Part shown: positions 1-8,711 of the stretch, piece by piece
Position numbering within the stretch: the stretch's first letter is position 1
Layout of the letters: each line of letters opens with the position of its first letter
Source of the DNA: a virus
Reading direction: 5' to 3' (one strand)
DNA length: 21,833 nt
Virus record (IMG/VR): IMGVR_UViG_3300010430_000505
Location: 1-21,833 of that record
Notes under the pieces: model-generated
The model's database searches: none
The model's input: only the letters and a program-made list of their open reading frames with translations
Told to the model about the DNA's origin: nothing
Made by a program: the position numbers and the translations under genes

Positions 1-210
1 CCAGCGCAGCGCCGCGGCCTGCCCGATCATATGCGCCTTTGCCGCCTCAAGCAGATCCGGCACTACCGGCAGATCGGCGAGGCCGGGGAAGATCGCCGCC
101 AGACGATCCGGCACATAGTACAGGCCGGGCACCGCCTCGACCGGCTCAAGCCTGCCGGCGTCATAGTCGCCAGCGAGCGCGTCCCGCTGGTCTTGCGTCA
201 GGATGATCAT
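1..210 (-). CDS. Small unknown protein after the tail fiber, 3' end cut by window edge
   Basis: An open frame of 70 codons starts with ATG at 210, directly after the TAA stop of the fiber gene (TAAATG), and runs off the left edge without a stop. A GGGAG sequence about 8 bases upstream is a good ribosome binding site. The visible protein begins MIILTQDQRDALAGDYDAG and is rich in Leu, Asp and Ala with no membrane segment. I do not recognise the family. A short gene immediately after a tail fiber is often a fiber assembly chaperone or accessory protein, but that is inference from position only. Confidence 0.7.
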   Translation of the reverse strand, partial: MIILTQDQRDALAGDYDAGRLEPVEAVPGLYYVPDRLAAIFPGLADLPVVPDLLEAAKAHMIGQAAALRW

Positions 211-3027
211 TTAGACGGCTCCCACGGCGGTGAGGTAGGTGTTGAGGCGGGTGTGGAGGTTCCCGTGCTCTGTGCCGGTCAGCGACCCGCCGAGGAACGC
301 GGCCGATAGCTGGGCATCGGATTGAGAGCCCGCCAGGTCGCTTGTGTTGGCGGCAAGCAGATAAACTGAGAAGGTCGACAGCGGGCCGGATGCGGCGGAA
401 CCGGTATTCTCAAGGGCACCGTTCCGGTAGGTATGGAAGGCTGTCGCGCCGCTCCGATCCGCCACGAGCAACCCCGTCGCGACTTCGGAGTCGGTGCCTC
501 CATCCAGCAGCCCTCCGTTCGGCCCCCACACCCGCCACTCGACACCATCGCTGCGGCGCTGAATTCGGGTGTAGGTAGAGGATGACGAACTGTCCCCGGT
601 GCCTAGATAGATGTCGCCATTGTCAGATGCGACTTCGCGCACCCAGATACCGGCGCTCGCGCTGTCCTGTGCAAAGTTGACGCCGTCCGTGCCGGGCACG
701 AACTGAGTGTCCAGATAGGTCGACGTATTGTCGCCCTTGAAGCCGCGATCTGCCGTGAACACCGGTGCATTAACGGGCAGGATGGGAGAGCCTGCGGGGT
801 CCATCCAATTCACCGTCGCCGACTGGCTGTCGTGCGCTGCCAGCACCCACAGAGCGTCCAGCTTGGCCCAGATCCCATCCGCCTTGAGCCCGTCGACCAG
901 ATCTTCGATCAGCGATTGGCGGGGCCCCGAAGGCGTCGAGGACATGGCGTTGATGATCGCTTGCGCGTCCGGGTCCATGAAGACTGCGGCCGTGGTGAAG
1001 CTCCCGGCGAGCGACCGTGCGCTGTCGCCATAGGTGGCGCCCGTATGCATCACCCACACATAGTAGGTCGTGGACGTCGCCAGATTGCCGATAGGAATGG
1101 TCCAGCTCGTCAGGTTCACGGCATCGGCCACCGACTGCACAACAACCGTTTCACCAGCCGCGTCCGACGTGACCGTCCAGCTCGCCGCAGTCTGCGTGTC
1201 CACACCGTTGACCACGGCGAAGGCGCTGGACTCGATTGTCGGAGATTCGCCTACATCCGTTGCACCGTTCACAGGGCTGGCAATCGAGGGCCGGGCGACA
1301 TGCTGTTCCAAGTAATCGGCCGGGTCATCGCCGCTCTGGATGTAGATCTGCCAGCCGGTGCCATCGTGCTCGAACATCACGACGCCGCCGACATTGGTCA
1401 GCCACGTGTCGTAAGGATCGCCCGGCACGATCACCTTGTTCGTCTCGCCCCAGCTGCGACCGCTATCGTGCAGCTCGAACCGATCGCCCTGCACGGCCCC
1501 CGCCGGCAGGGCGGACAGCGTAACCGGGCCACCGGCCGTGGACACCGGATAGGCCGAGCCGATCTCCGGCGCAAAAGCCGCCGTCTGGATCTCGGCAACC
1601 TGCATGCCTCCGCCGGTCGGCGGGTCGATCCACTCGACATTGAAATCCGTACCGTCGACCTTTGCGGGGATCTGGCCGGCCGTGCCGCCCGCCGGCAGAC
1701 CGGGACCGGGGTCGCCTTTCAGATCGGTGAGCGCGATCAGGTTCTGCCAGGCGCCGGCGCCAAGCCGCCATTGAATATGCGTCGCGGTGACCTGCAGGCC
1801 GACTTCCTGCCCGTCATCACCGTCAATGCCATCCGTACCGGCCAGATCCGCCAGCGCCACGATATTGACCCAGGCACCTTCGCCGCGCCGCCACTGGATA
1901 TGGGTGGCGCTGGCCTGGACGCTGATTTCCTCGGCATCGTCACCGGGCGGGCCCTGGAATGGCACCGCGTCCGACCAGTCGCCGGACGTGCCGCTGTTCT
2001 TGATGTAGAGCACGGCCGGCCCGCCACCACCGGCGGCGCCGTCCAGCGCAAGATAGGCGAAGTCTTCCGCCTCGCCGTCATGGGCGGACCGGGCGGCATA
2101 TGTGCCCGACGCATCCCAGTCGAACGGATCGCCCTTCTCGCCTTTCAGGTCAGCGAGCGCGATCAGGTTTTGCCAGGCACCGGTGCCGATCCGCCACTGG
2201 ATATGCGTGGCCGTGACCTGCAAGCTGACCTCTTCGCCTGTCGGCCCCTCCAGAAGCGAGAGCGCGACCAGATCGGTCCATTCCGCAGCACCGACTTCGC
2301 GCCACTGGATATGTGTGGCGGTGGTCTGCAGCTCGATCGAATTCCCCGGATCGCCCTGATTGCCCTTGAGGGCAGACAGCGCGATCAGGTTCTGCCAGGC
2401 GCCGGTGCCGAGCCGCCATTGAATGTGCGTTGCCGTCACCTGCAGGCCGACCTCCTGCCCGTCATCACCGTCGGCACCCGCCAGATCGGCCAGCGCCACG
2501 ATATTGACCCAGGCACCTTCGCCGCGCCGCCACTGGATATGGGTGGCGCTGGCCTGGACGCTGATTTCCTCGGCATCGGCGCCAGGCGGACCCGTTATGT
2601 CCGACAGTGCGATCAGATTCTGCCAGGCACCGGAGCCGAGGCGCCACTGGATATGTGTGGCGGTGACCTGCAGGCTGACCTCTTCGCCGTCATCGCCGGG
2701 CGGCCCCTGCAAGACGGCCTGCGCCGCGCCCCATCCGGCCTCGGTTTTCGGACCATAGAAAGCCTTGCCCTGCACATCGAAAGCAAACGCACCGACCTCG
2801 CCCGTCTCTTCATCCGGCACGCCATTGGACAGCAGAATACCGTCGATCCGGGCGAGCACCTCGACCAGCCGCTGGGCCAGAACGGGATTGGACGTATAGG
2901 CCCCCACCCAATTGCCCAGATCGGTCACGAAGGCCGACACAAAGGACGACTTGTCCAGCGTGACGCCAGCCGCCTCCAGCTCGTCGGCCAGGGCTTGCGC
3001 GAATTGCGTGTGATTGATGGTCGCCAT
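211..3027 (-). CDS. Modular tail fiber with collagen-like linkers and lectin-like C-terminus
   Basis: This 938-residue protein is a likely receptor-binding tail fiber. Residues 1-108 form a head that probably attaches to the tail tip. Residues 109-438 hold seven copies of a roughly 32-residue repeat (starting at about 115, 153, 191, 229, 265, 366 and 407) with the core T-A-T-H-I-Q-W-R followed by a second Trp and an A-L-x-x-L-x-G ending. Glycine triplets of collagen type, such as GPPGDDG, separate them. A 65-residue unrelated insert lies between copies 5 and 6. Residues 476-566 look like a small beta domain, 580-681 like an Fn3/Ig-type domain, and 684-938 like a concanavalin/LamG-type jelly roll, the probable receptor binder. 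The ATG overlaps the stop of the gpJ-like gene (TGATG), with AAGGA about 8 bases upstream. IQWR-type repeats joined by collagen triplets are known in phage fibers. The receptor cannot be read from the sequence. Confidence 0.9.
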   Translation of the reverse strand: MATINHTQFAQALADELEAAGVTLDKSSFVSAFVTDLGNWVGAYTSNPVLAQRLVEVLARIDGILLSNGVPDEETGEVGAFAFDVQGKAFYGPKTEAGWGAAQAVLQGPPGDDGEEVSLQVTATHIQWRLGSGAWQNLIALSDITGPPGADAEEISVQASATHIQWRRGEGAWVNIVALADLAGADGDDGQEVGLQVTATHIQWRLGTGAWQNLIALSALKGNQGDPGNSIELQTTATHIQWREVGAAEWTDLVALSLLEGPTGEEVSLQVTATHIQWRIGTGAWQNLIALADLKGEKGDPFDWDASGTYAARSAHDGEAEDFAYLALDGAAGGGGPAVLYIKNSGTSGDWSDAVPFQGPPGDDAEEISVQASATHIQWRRGEGAWVNIVALADLAGTDGIDGDDGQEVGLQVTATHIQWRLGAGAWQNLIALTDLKGDPGPGLPAGGTAGQIPAKVDGTDFNVEWIDPPTGGGMQVAEIQTAAFAPEIGSAYPVSTAGGPVTLSALPAGAVQGDRFELHDSGRSWGETNKVIVPGDPYDTWLTNVGGVVMFEHDGTGWQIYIQSGDDPADYLEQHVARPSIASPVNGATDVGESPTIESSAFAVVNGVDTQTAASWTVTSDAAGETVVVQSVADAVNLTSWTIPIGNLATSTTYYVWVMHTGATYGDSARSLAGSFTTAAVFMDPDAQAIINAMSSTPSGPRQSLIEDLVDGLKADGIWAKLDALWVLAAHDSQSATVNWMDPAGSPILPVNAPVFTADRGFKGDNTSTYLDTQFVPGTDGVNFAQDSASAGIWVREVASDNGDIYLGTGDSSSSSTYTRIQRRSDGVEWRVWGPNGGLLDGGTDSEVATGLLVADRSGATAFHTYRNGALENTGSAASGPLSTFSVYLLAANTSDLAGSQSDAQLSAAFLGGSLTGTEHGNLHTRLNTYLTAVGAV
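1714..2703 (-). repeat. Seven-copy IQWR repeat block in the fiber gene
   Basis: This stretch encodes fiber residues 109-438, made of seven related repeats of about 32 residues plus glycine-triplet linkers. Copies 1, 3, 5 and 7 form one subtype (core Q-V-T-A-T-H-I-Q-W-R and W-Q-N-L-I-A-L). Copies 2 and 6 form another (Q-A-S-A-T-H-I-Q-W-R-R and W-V-N-I-V-A-L). Copy 4 is divergent. The pair 2-3 recurs as 6-7 at DNA level, offset by 639 to 648 bases, with a stretch of about 79 bases that I read as identical (1861 onward and 2500 onward). Confidence 0.9.
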
Positions 3028-6000
3028 CAGTTGATCCTTGTCGGGCCGGCACGTTGGGCCAGCGCTTTCAGATTGATGTTTTCGAGCGTCATGCCGGAGG
3101 CAGACGCCTGGCCGCCATCGATGTACTGGCCGCCGACGGCCCGTTTCTCGATCGAGATTGTGTAGGTGTGGGCACCGGCCGCCGGCAGGTCGACCATATT
3201 GGCCGAGAAGGACGGGCGGACCTCTTCACCGGCGGAGGATTGGTTGCCTGAGACATTGCCTTCCGGCTGCCCGGCGCCGACATGGCGCTCGACCCTGCGG
3301 ATCTGCACGCCGTCACGGCGAATGACTTCCCAGAAATAGACCCACTTGGCGCTGTTGGCGGGCAGCACGACTTCATAGGACCAGTACAGATCCACCTCGT
3401 CGCCCGCCTCGATCGTCATGGAATTAGTCGTACCGCTGAAATTATGGACATCGGTGGCGGTGTATGTCGGCGTGCCGGTGAGCCAGGTGTGTGAGGCGGT
3501 GAAATGGCGGCCGGAGTCGCCGACCAGACCTTCCTTGACGCCGTCGATCAGGACACCGCCGCCCTCGCTGTCAAACTGCAGCGTGCCGTCCGCCTTCCAG
3601 ATGCGCAGGCGGCCGTCATTGGCGAAATCGATTTCAAAAACGCGCGTGCTGCCATCGTCTGCCGTGCCATATATGGCGTTACCCACCGCATCGATAAAGA
3701 AGCGCGGATTGTCGAAATCGGCCCCGAAACCGAACAGCTGGGCCGCAAAGCGCAGAACGCTGGATACCTCTCCGTTCGACTGGCGGGCCGCCAGCATGAT
3801 CGCTGCGAAAGCCTCGCCTGCCGATACCTGGATCACCCGCGCCGCCATGGCCTCGCCAGCGGTCGAATACACGGCGACAGTGTCTTGCCCCACGGCGCGC
3901 AGGGCCGACAGATCTTCCCAGACCAGCGCCCGCACCTCGATCCGGCCGGTATTGCCGCTGCGCCGGAGCACCGGCCGCCAGCTTTCAATCGCCATCGCTT
4001 CGGTTGCCGTGACCTCGTAAGAGGCTTCGCGCCACTCGCCGGATGCACCTGCCGTCACCGGCGCCCATCGGTTTGCGATCGCGCCGGATCCGTCTGCCGC
4101 ATCGGCGCGGAACCCGACTTCCACCGTTCCCACCGTGCCGGACACCCAGCGCCACACGGCCGTGACGCGATAGCGGCGCCCGGGCACCGGCCGGAAACGG
4201 GCGCGGGTGCAGAAATTGGCTGTCGCGTTCTCTGAGTAGACGACGGTGCCGACGCCGGTCACGACCTCCTCGATCCAATGGGTCAACACGCCATCCGCGA
4301 AGGCCAGCGTGTTGAGCGCTTGCGTGAAATAGTCGGCCGCGTCGACCACATCCTGCTTGGCACTCGCGCCATAGACCGCCGTCACGATGGCCGATTGCGC
4401 CGCCTCGCTTGCGCTGCCATCGGCCGCGGCCGCACTGGTCGACGCGCTGGTGGCAAAGCCTTCGGCCGTCTGGGCATGGTCCTCCGCGATGCTCGCAGCC
4501 GAGGCAGCAGCGGTCGAGGAATTCGCGGCCTGGGTCGCGCTGGACGATGCCTGATTGGCGGCCGTCTCCGCCTCCGTCTTCAGGGTCAGCGTGGCGCTGG
4601 AATATTGTTCGGCTGCATCCGCCCAGCTCTGCGCGTCCAGCACAAACTGCGCCGCCGCCGACGCGCTTTCGCCGGCGTCATTGGCGCTGGACGCCGCGGC
4701 CGTCGCCGACAGGCTCGCCGCGGACGCGCTGTTGCCAGCCGCATCGGCATAGGTCTGCGCCTGCGCCGCCCAGCCGGCCGCGGCACCGGCCGAATTACCG
4801 GCCGCCGTCGCGCTGTCGGCCGCCGCGATCGCCGACAGGTTCGCCGCGGACGCGCTGTTGCCGGCCTCATCGGCATAGGTTTGCGCCTGGGCCGCCCAAC
4901 CGGCCGCCGCGGTGGCGCTGTTTTCGGCGGCCGTCGCGCTCTCCGACGCCGCGATCGAATAGAGCTCGGCCTGATCGGTCCATGCGATCACGCCATCGAG
5001 AAAACCCTGCGCCGTGCCGAAGGTCGACCAGACATCCGCAATGTTGCGCCGGATCTCCGAACGCCGGTCCAGAGCCTCCTGCATCACGGTCAGCGCCAGA
5101 TTGCCCAGATCGTCGACGAAGTCTTGGACCGTTGATGCCGGTATCCCACCTACGAGCGACGTGTCGGTACTGATGACGCGCGTCGAGACAAACACTGGAT
5201 CGAGCAGTCGCGGTTCTGTCGAGCGCACACCGCGCAGCGAGATATAGACGACGGCGGTCTCTACTTCCGCACCCGGTGGGACGCCTTCGATCAACACACG
5301 CGTCGTGTCGGCATCTACCGTTCCGGCCACCGCCCACGCCGTCCATGCGCCCTCTCCAAGCCGATACCGGTATTGCACCTCGACAAGCCGCGTCCCCACG
5401 GTTGTCACGCCGCCGGTCAGCTCTACGGCCGGGCGGGTCTCACCGTTCGGGCCGTCAATCGTGATCGGCGCCGCACTCCAGTCGTCTTCCGGCGGCTGCG
5501 GGAAGACGTTCGGATTTGCGGGCGTCAATGAGGGTGCGGTGGGCGGCGTCGGACTTAGGCCCAGCGCAAACGGGTGTTTGGCGTCTGTTTCCGAACGGAA
5601 TGTCAGCGTGACAATCGACGTATCCGTATTGAAGTCACGCTTCAGAACGACGCATTTCAAGCCGTCCAGAACGAATTCCGGCTCAGTGATCGTGAAGGCG
5701 TCACCCGGCTTGAGATCCCGCATATATGGTTTCAGCGGTAGCCGGCCGGTGATCCCCTCGCGGCTGTCGCAGATATCATAGGCCGCAAGCTGAGAGGCCT
5801 GGACCGTTTCGGGGACGAACACATAGTCGATACCCCGCGACCGCTTCTCGCCGTCCTCGTCTTCAAATGCCGCGACAGAGACCTCATCGAGAGGAACGAG
5901 TTGCCACTTCTGCGCTTCCTGTACGCAGCGTGGAACAATCGCATTGATGCGCTGCAGCCTGCTGGCCGCGGCGGCGATCTCGACTGGACCGGCCGTGTCT

Positions 6001-7043
6001 CGCGCTGAAATGGTCGCGATAGACGTCCGCGGGGCGCCACGCGAGACGCAGGAGATCAGTCCGCCATTCTGGGCATAGAGGCCCCCGGCCGACTGCAGGA
6101 ACGCGGTTAGGACCTGATGCTTGTTGTCCGCTGAGGTCCACGCGGCCGACATAATCCATCCGTTCGCGTCGGCGATATTGGCCAGTTCGACATATGCCGG
6201 CATATCGATGCGGGACGGATGCGCCCCCATGCCGCCAACGATTTCGCCGTTTTCCCAGAACCCGAGAGCAAACGTGAGGGCACCGATGGCACCGTTGACG
6301 GTGTAGACCCAAGTGGACGGGTCATTCGCCCGGCAGGGTCCGCTACCGCCCGGATATGTCGAGTCCTGGCGCGGATCGTAACCAAAGATGCCCTCGATCA
6401 CATTGAGGCAATGCGGGATATCACCGGCCCAGCGCTCGCGCTTCGCATCCATCGCGGCGGTGACCATCGTACAGGCCTTGCCGGAGATCCGGTGCGATGC
6501 GCCCCAATTCGGCAGCGCCGGCCCCGCGACAGTCGGGTCACCCTTCTGCAGAGGCGTTTGAAGGGCCGTGTCGGGTTGATTGCCGAGGCGCGTGTCACGC
6601 CAGAAGATATCTTTCCACGTCCCGCTCGTCTGACGACCGTAGGGGCCCGAAAAGGTGCAGGTCTCGCCATCCGCCGTGAAGGATTCAAAGCGATTGATCG
6701 GGCCGGCACAGGACAGGACAGACACGAGCGACTGGTAGCGGTTGTCCTTGCCCCAGGCCTTGCGGTGAACAATCTTGCCGGCGACCCCGCGGCGCCCCAT
6801 GACGAACGGCTCGGGCGCATCCGGATCGGCCGACCATTCGGTGGGCGACCCACCCGCGCCGACCTGCGGCGCCATAATGGCGGCAACACCGATGTTGGCC
6901 GCGGCGCTGATTGCGAACACCGCAGCGGACTGACCCAGCGTTGCAGTTCCGGCCGCTGTCGCAGCAAAGGCGCTCGAAACATACGAGACAACCGCGGATA
7001 TCGATGAAATCGCCGCCGCCGCCATCAGAGAGCCCACCGCCAT
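3027..7043 (-). CDS. Central tail-tip / host-specificity protein (lambda gpJ-like)
   Basis: This 1338-residue protein is the likely central tip of the tail, which contacts the cell and carries the fibers. Residues 1-60 are Ala-rich and hydrophobic. Residues 75-500 match the style of the central tail-tip family (Phage-tail_3). A proline-rich linker lies near 495-520, followed by Fn3-like beta segments. Residues 686-890 are an Ala/Ser-rich coiled-coil stalk that includes a 42-residue tandem repeat. A beta-rich C-terminal domain follows from about 1160. It lies after the NlpC-like gene and before the fiber, the usual order. ATG 7043 overlaps the upstream gene by 19 bases and has a weak ribosome site. 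ATG at 7025 forms a TGATG overlap with a GGTGG about 7 bases upstream and may be the true start. Confidence 0.9.
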   Translation of the reverse strand: MAVGSLMAAAAISSISAVVSYVSSAFAATAAGTATLGQSAAVFAISAAANIGVAAIMAPQVGAGGSPTEWSADPDAPEPFVMGRRGVAGKIVHRKAWGKDNRYQSLVSVLSCAGPINRFESFTADGETCTFSGPYGRQTSGTWKDIFWRDTRLGNQPDTALQTPLQKGDPTVAGPALPNWGASHRISGKACTMVTAAMDAKRERWAGDIPHCLNVIEGIFGYDPRQDSTYPGGSGPCRANDPSTWVYTVNGAIGALTFALGFWENGEIVGGMGAHPSRIDMPAYVELANIADANGWIMSAAWTSADNKHQVLTAFLQSAGGLYAQNGGLISCVSRGAPRTSIATISARDTAGPVEIAAAASRLQRINAIVPRCVQEAQKWQLVPLDEVSVAAFEDEDGEKRSRGIDYVFVPETVQASQLAAYDICDSREGITGRLPLKPYMRDLKPGDAFTITEPEFVLDGLKCVVLKRDFNTDTSIVTLTFRSETDAKHPFALGLSPTPPTAPSLTPANPNVFPQPPEDDWSAAPITIDGPNGETRPAVELTGGVTTVGTRLVEVQYRYRLGEGAWTAWAVAGTVDADTTRVLIEGVPPGAEVETAVVYISLRGVRSTEPRLLDPVFVSTRVISTDTSLVGGIPASTVQDFVDDLGNLALTVMQEALDRRSEIRRNIADVWSTFGTAQGFLDGVIAWTDQAELYSIAASESATAAENSATAAAGWAAQAQTYADEAGNSASAANLSAIAAADSATAAGNSAGAAAGWAAQAQTYADAAGNSASAASLSATAAASSANDAGESASAAAQFVLDAQSWADAAEQYSSATLTLKTEAETAANQASSSATQAANSSTAAASAASIAEDHAQTAEGFATSASTSAAAADGSASEAAQSAIVTAVYGASAKQDVVDAADYFTQALNTLAFADGVLTHWIEEVVTGVGTVVYSENATANFCTRARFRPVPGRRYRVTAVWRWVSGTVGTVEVGFRADAADGSGAIANRWAPVTAGASGEWREASYEVTATEAMAIESWRPVLRRSGNTGRIEVRALVWEDLSALRAVGQDTVAVYSTAGEAMAARVIQVSAGEAFAAIMLAARQSNGEVSSVLRFAAQLFGFGADFDNPRFFIDAVGNAIYGTADDGSTRVFEIDFANDGRLRIWKADGTLQFDSEGGGVLIDGVKEGLVGDSGRHFTASHTWLTGTPTYTATDVHNFSGTTNSMTIEAGDEVDLYWSYEVVLPANSAKWVYFWEVIRRDGVQIRRVERHVGAGQPEGNVSGNQSSAGEEVRPSFSANMVDLPAAGAHTYTISIEKRAVGGQYIDGGQASASGMTLENINLKALAQRAGPTRIN
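4705..4956 (-). repeat. Two tandem 126-base copies coding the fiber stalk
   Basis: Two adjacent copies of a 126-base unit (4705-4830 and 4831-4956) encode a 42-residue period in the alanine-rich stalk. Both contain A-G-W-A-A-Q-A-Q-T-Y-A-D followed by A-G-N-S-A-S-A-A. The similarity is clear at DNA level, with scattered substitutions. The surrounding Ala/Ser-rich heptad-like sequence suggests that a trimeric coiled coil was lengthened by duplication. Confidence 0.85.
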
Positions 7044-7468
7044 GCGGCCAGGTATTCGGCCGGCTGGATCACGGCAAACCGGTTCTCGCCCGGCTCCGCG
7101 CCGAGGAGGCGACCGTTGCCGACATTGATCATCAACGCAGCGCCGAACGGGGCATCGGCCGGCAGCGCCACGATGTCAGCAATCCAAGCGGACGCAGGCG
7201 GTATGCGAACCAGCCCAGCACGATCGACGCCAGCGGTCAGATCCGGCAAACCGAGCTGCTCCAGCACGCGTTGCGCCGAGGCCTCTGATTGATATCTGAC
7301 CCCTTTGAGGAGGGGAAGCCGCACACCGAGATGATGGCCGACGAACTTGACCAGGCGCACACAGTCGCGGCTGCGGAAATCGACACGCCTGCCTGCGTAC
7401 GCGTCAAGCGCGGCTTGCGCCGCCTGTTGGCGCCGAACCATTGCGGGTGTGGATTGCGGGCGTGTCAT
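7025..7468 (-). CDS. NlpC/P60-like (DUF6950-like) tail-tip protein
   Basis: This 147-residue protein lies between the gpL-like and gpJ-like genes, where lambda-type phages encode the gpK peptidase. It has an R-D-C-V-R-L-V motif with the putative nucleophile Cys at residue 36, preceded by a predicted helix, as in NlpC/P60 and DUF6950 proteins. Such proteins may cleave peptidoglycan during DNA entry or act in tip assembly. I do not see an obvious catalytic His in the C-terminal half, so activity is uncertain. ATG at 7468 overlaps the previous stop (ATGA). The family assignment rests on the Cys motif, the length and the position. Confidence 0.7.
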   Translation of the reverse strand: MTRPQSTPAMVRRQQAAQAALDAYAGRRVDFRSRDCVRLVKFVGHHLGVRLPLLKGVRYQSEASAQRVLEQLGLPDLTAGVDRAGLVRIPPASAWIADIVALPADAPFGAALMINVGNGRLLGAEPGENRFAVIQPAEYLAAWRWAL

Positions 7469-8118
7469 CGGATCACGATCCCCGGATTAGATATGGAACC
7501 GCCGCCGCCACTTCCGCCGCCGCCGCGGGAGACGCTTTGCTGGGGTTCGTCGAGGCGCCACCAAACCTTGTCAGCGACACGCGGGATGTGGATCAGGCCG
7601 AGTTCGCCGGGCCATACGGACGAATGGAATGAGTGCGACAACTTCTGCTGCGCTGAAGGCTCCAGCTGAAGCTCATCGTCAGATCCGCACTGGAGAATGA
7701 CCAGCCGGGACCGCTGGTCCAGCTTCAGATTGGGAACATCCAGCGAGCCAATGAACAGGCGCTCCGGAGCGCCGATCGAAAGACCGGTGGCCGGATCGAC
7801 CGCGCCCTGCCAGATCCGAACTTGTGAGCCTTGAGCGCCCGGCGCCGCCAGCTTTGCAAGGGCGCCATCTGTTGGCGGCGAAAGGGTGACCGCGGCAGAT
7901 ATGGCCGCCTCCTCGACGCCGTCTGAAATGGTGTCGACCGCACCCAGTGTGCCGAACGTGACATCGCGGGAGGTGAAAGTCTGCGGGATGCCATCGACGT
8001 CGAAAACGACAAACCCGCCATCGACCAGCCTTAGCGAAGCGTCGGGCAGCAGGATCTCGACCGCGGTAAACTGCTTCGAGATCGACCCCGCCCAGCTAGC
8101 CTTCAATAACGGGTCCAT
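7465..8118 (-). CDS. Tail-tip protein in the gpL position, with Gly4Ser-like linker
   Basis: This 217-residue, beta-rich protein probably belongs to the baseplate or tip hub. It sits between the predicted distal tail protein and the NlpC-like protein, where lambda-type phages encode gpL. Its first 195 residues alternate hydrophobic strands with acidic turns. The last 20 residues contain the run G-G-G-G-S-G-G-G-G-S, followed by a short hydrophobic tail I-S-N-P-G-I-V-I-R. The start overlaps the previous stop by a base. No metal-binding Cys cluster like that of lambda gpL is visible, so the functional label is by position only. Confidence 0.65.
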   Translation of the reverse strand: MDPLLKASWAGSISKQFTAVEILLPDASLRLVDGGFVVFDVDGIPQTFTSRDVTFGTLGAVDTISDGVEEAAISAAVTLSPPTDGALAKLAAPGAQGSQVRIWQGAVDPATGLSIGAPERLFIGSLDVPNLKLDQRSRLVILQCGSDDELQLEPSAQQKLSHSFHSSVWPGELGLIHIPRVADKVWWRLDEPQQSVSRGGGGSGGGGSISNPGIVIR

Positions 8119-8711
8119 CAGTCTGTCTCCTCGATCGTGAACGACAGACCGTTGACCAAGCTCGGCACGACAACCTTGAACGCCTCTTCGGCGAGGGTCA
8201 CGAAGCCTTCAATGCGCGGCGTCGCGAGTTCGACGACAGCGCCATCCAGTGCGGCGGAGCGGATCATGGGCCGAACCGGCAAGACGACCTTTCCGGCCGC
8301 ATCCGCAGTCACCGACGCGGTTGCGCGGTAGAGAAAGCGCTGCCCGCCAACCAAGACTGGCGCCCATTGGCCTTTGCGGATGGTGTAGCCAGGTACCATT
8401 CCGCGCAGGGCGTACTGGTTTCCGGACTGGCCGGCGCCATCGATCACCGGGTTTCCCGGATCACCAATCTCCAGACCTGGCTGCGGGATCGGAACGGATA
8501 TGCGCTCTTCGTCGTCTTCCAGATCGGTCAGGTCCAGCGCGTCGGCATAGGCGTAAGGAGCGATCTGAATTGCCATCGCCCAACGCGTCCCCATCCGCGT
8601 CACGCGCGAGATTGGACCGCCTCCGGTGACCGGGCGGTGCTCCCGCCTGGCTGAGACAGGATATGGAGCGCACGATGTGACATCGATGTCGGCTGGCAGG
8701 TGCAGGGTCAT
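8118..8711 (-). CDS. Probable distal tail / tail-tip protein
   Basis: This 197-residue beta-rich protein directly follows the tape measure gene with an ATGA overlap. The position matches the distal tail protein or gpM-like protein, which forms the ring between the tail tube and the tip. It has no membrane segment or catalytic motif that I can recognise. The C-terminal half looks like a compact beta domain. The role is inferred from gene order. An alternative is a conserved tip protein of unknown role found beside gpL- and gpK-like genes. Confidence 0.6.
   Translation of the reverse strand: MTLHLPADIDVTSCAPYPVSARREHRPVTGGGPISRVTRMGTRWAMAIQIAPYAYADALDLTDLEDDEERISVPIPQPGLEIGDPGNPVIDGAGQSGNQYALRGMVPGYTIRKGQWAPVLVGGQRFLYRATASVTADAAGKVVLPVRPMIRSAALDGAVVELATPRIEGFVTLAEEAFKVVVPSLVNGLSFTIEETD

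Noticed and set aside
211-978. Possible variable region of a diversity-generating retroelement at the fiber C-terminus
   Set aside because: No template repeat or reverse transcriptase is seen in the window and no adenine-biased pattern stands out. The left edge cuts the place where they would lie, so it is unsupported rather than excluded.
832-3165. Very long plus-strand open frame (777 codons) opposite the fiber gene
   Set aside because: It is the mirror of the repeat-rich, GC-rich fiber gene. Its protein is rich in Arg, Gly and His without any domain pattern, while the minus frame has clear repeats and domains.
4278-5173. Long plus-strand Arg/Gly-rich frames opposite the gpJ-like stalk
   Set aside because: The composition follows from the antisense of Ala-rich codons. 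No ribosome site or domain is visible, and the strand is opposite to all real genes.
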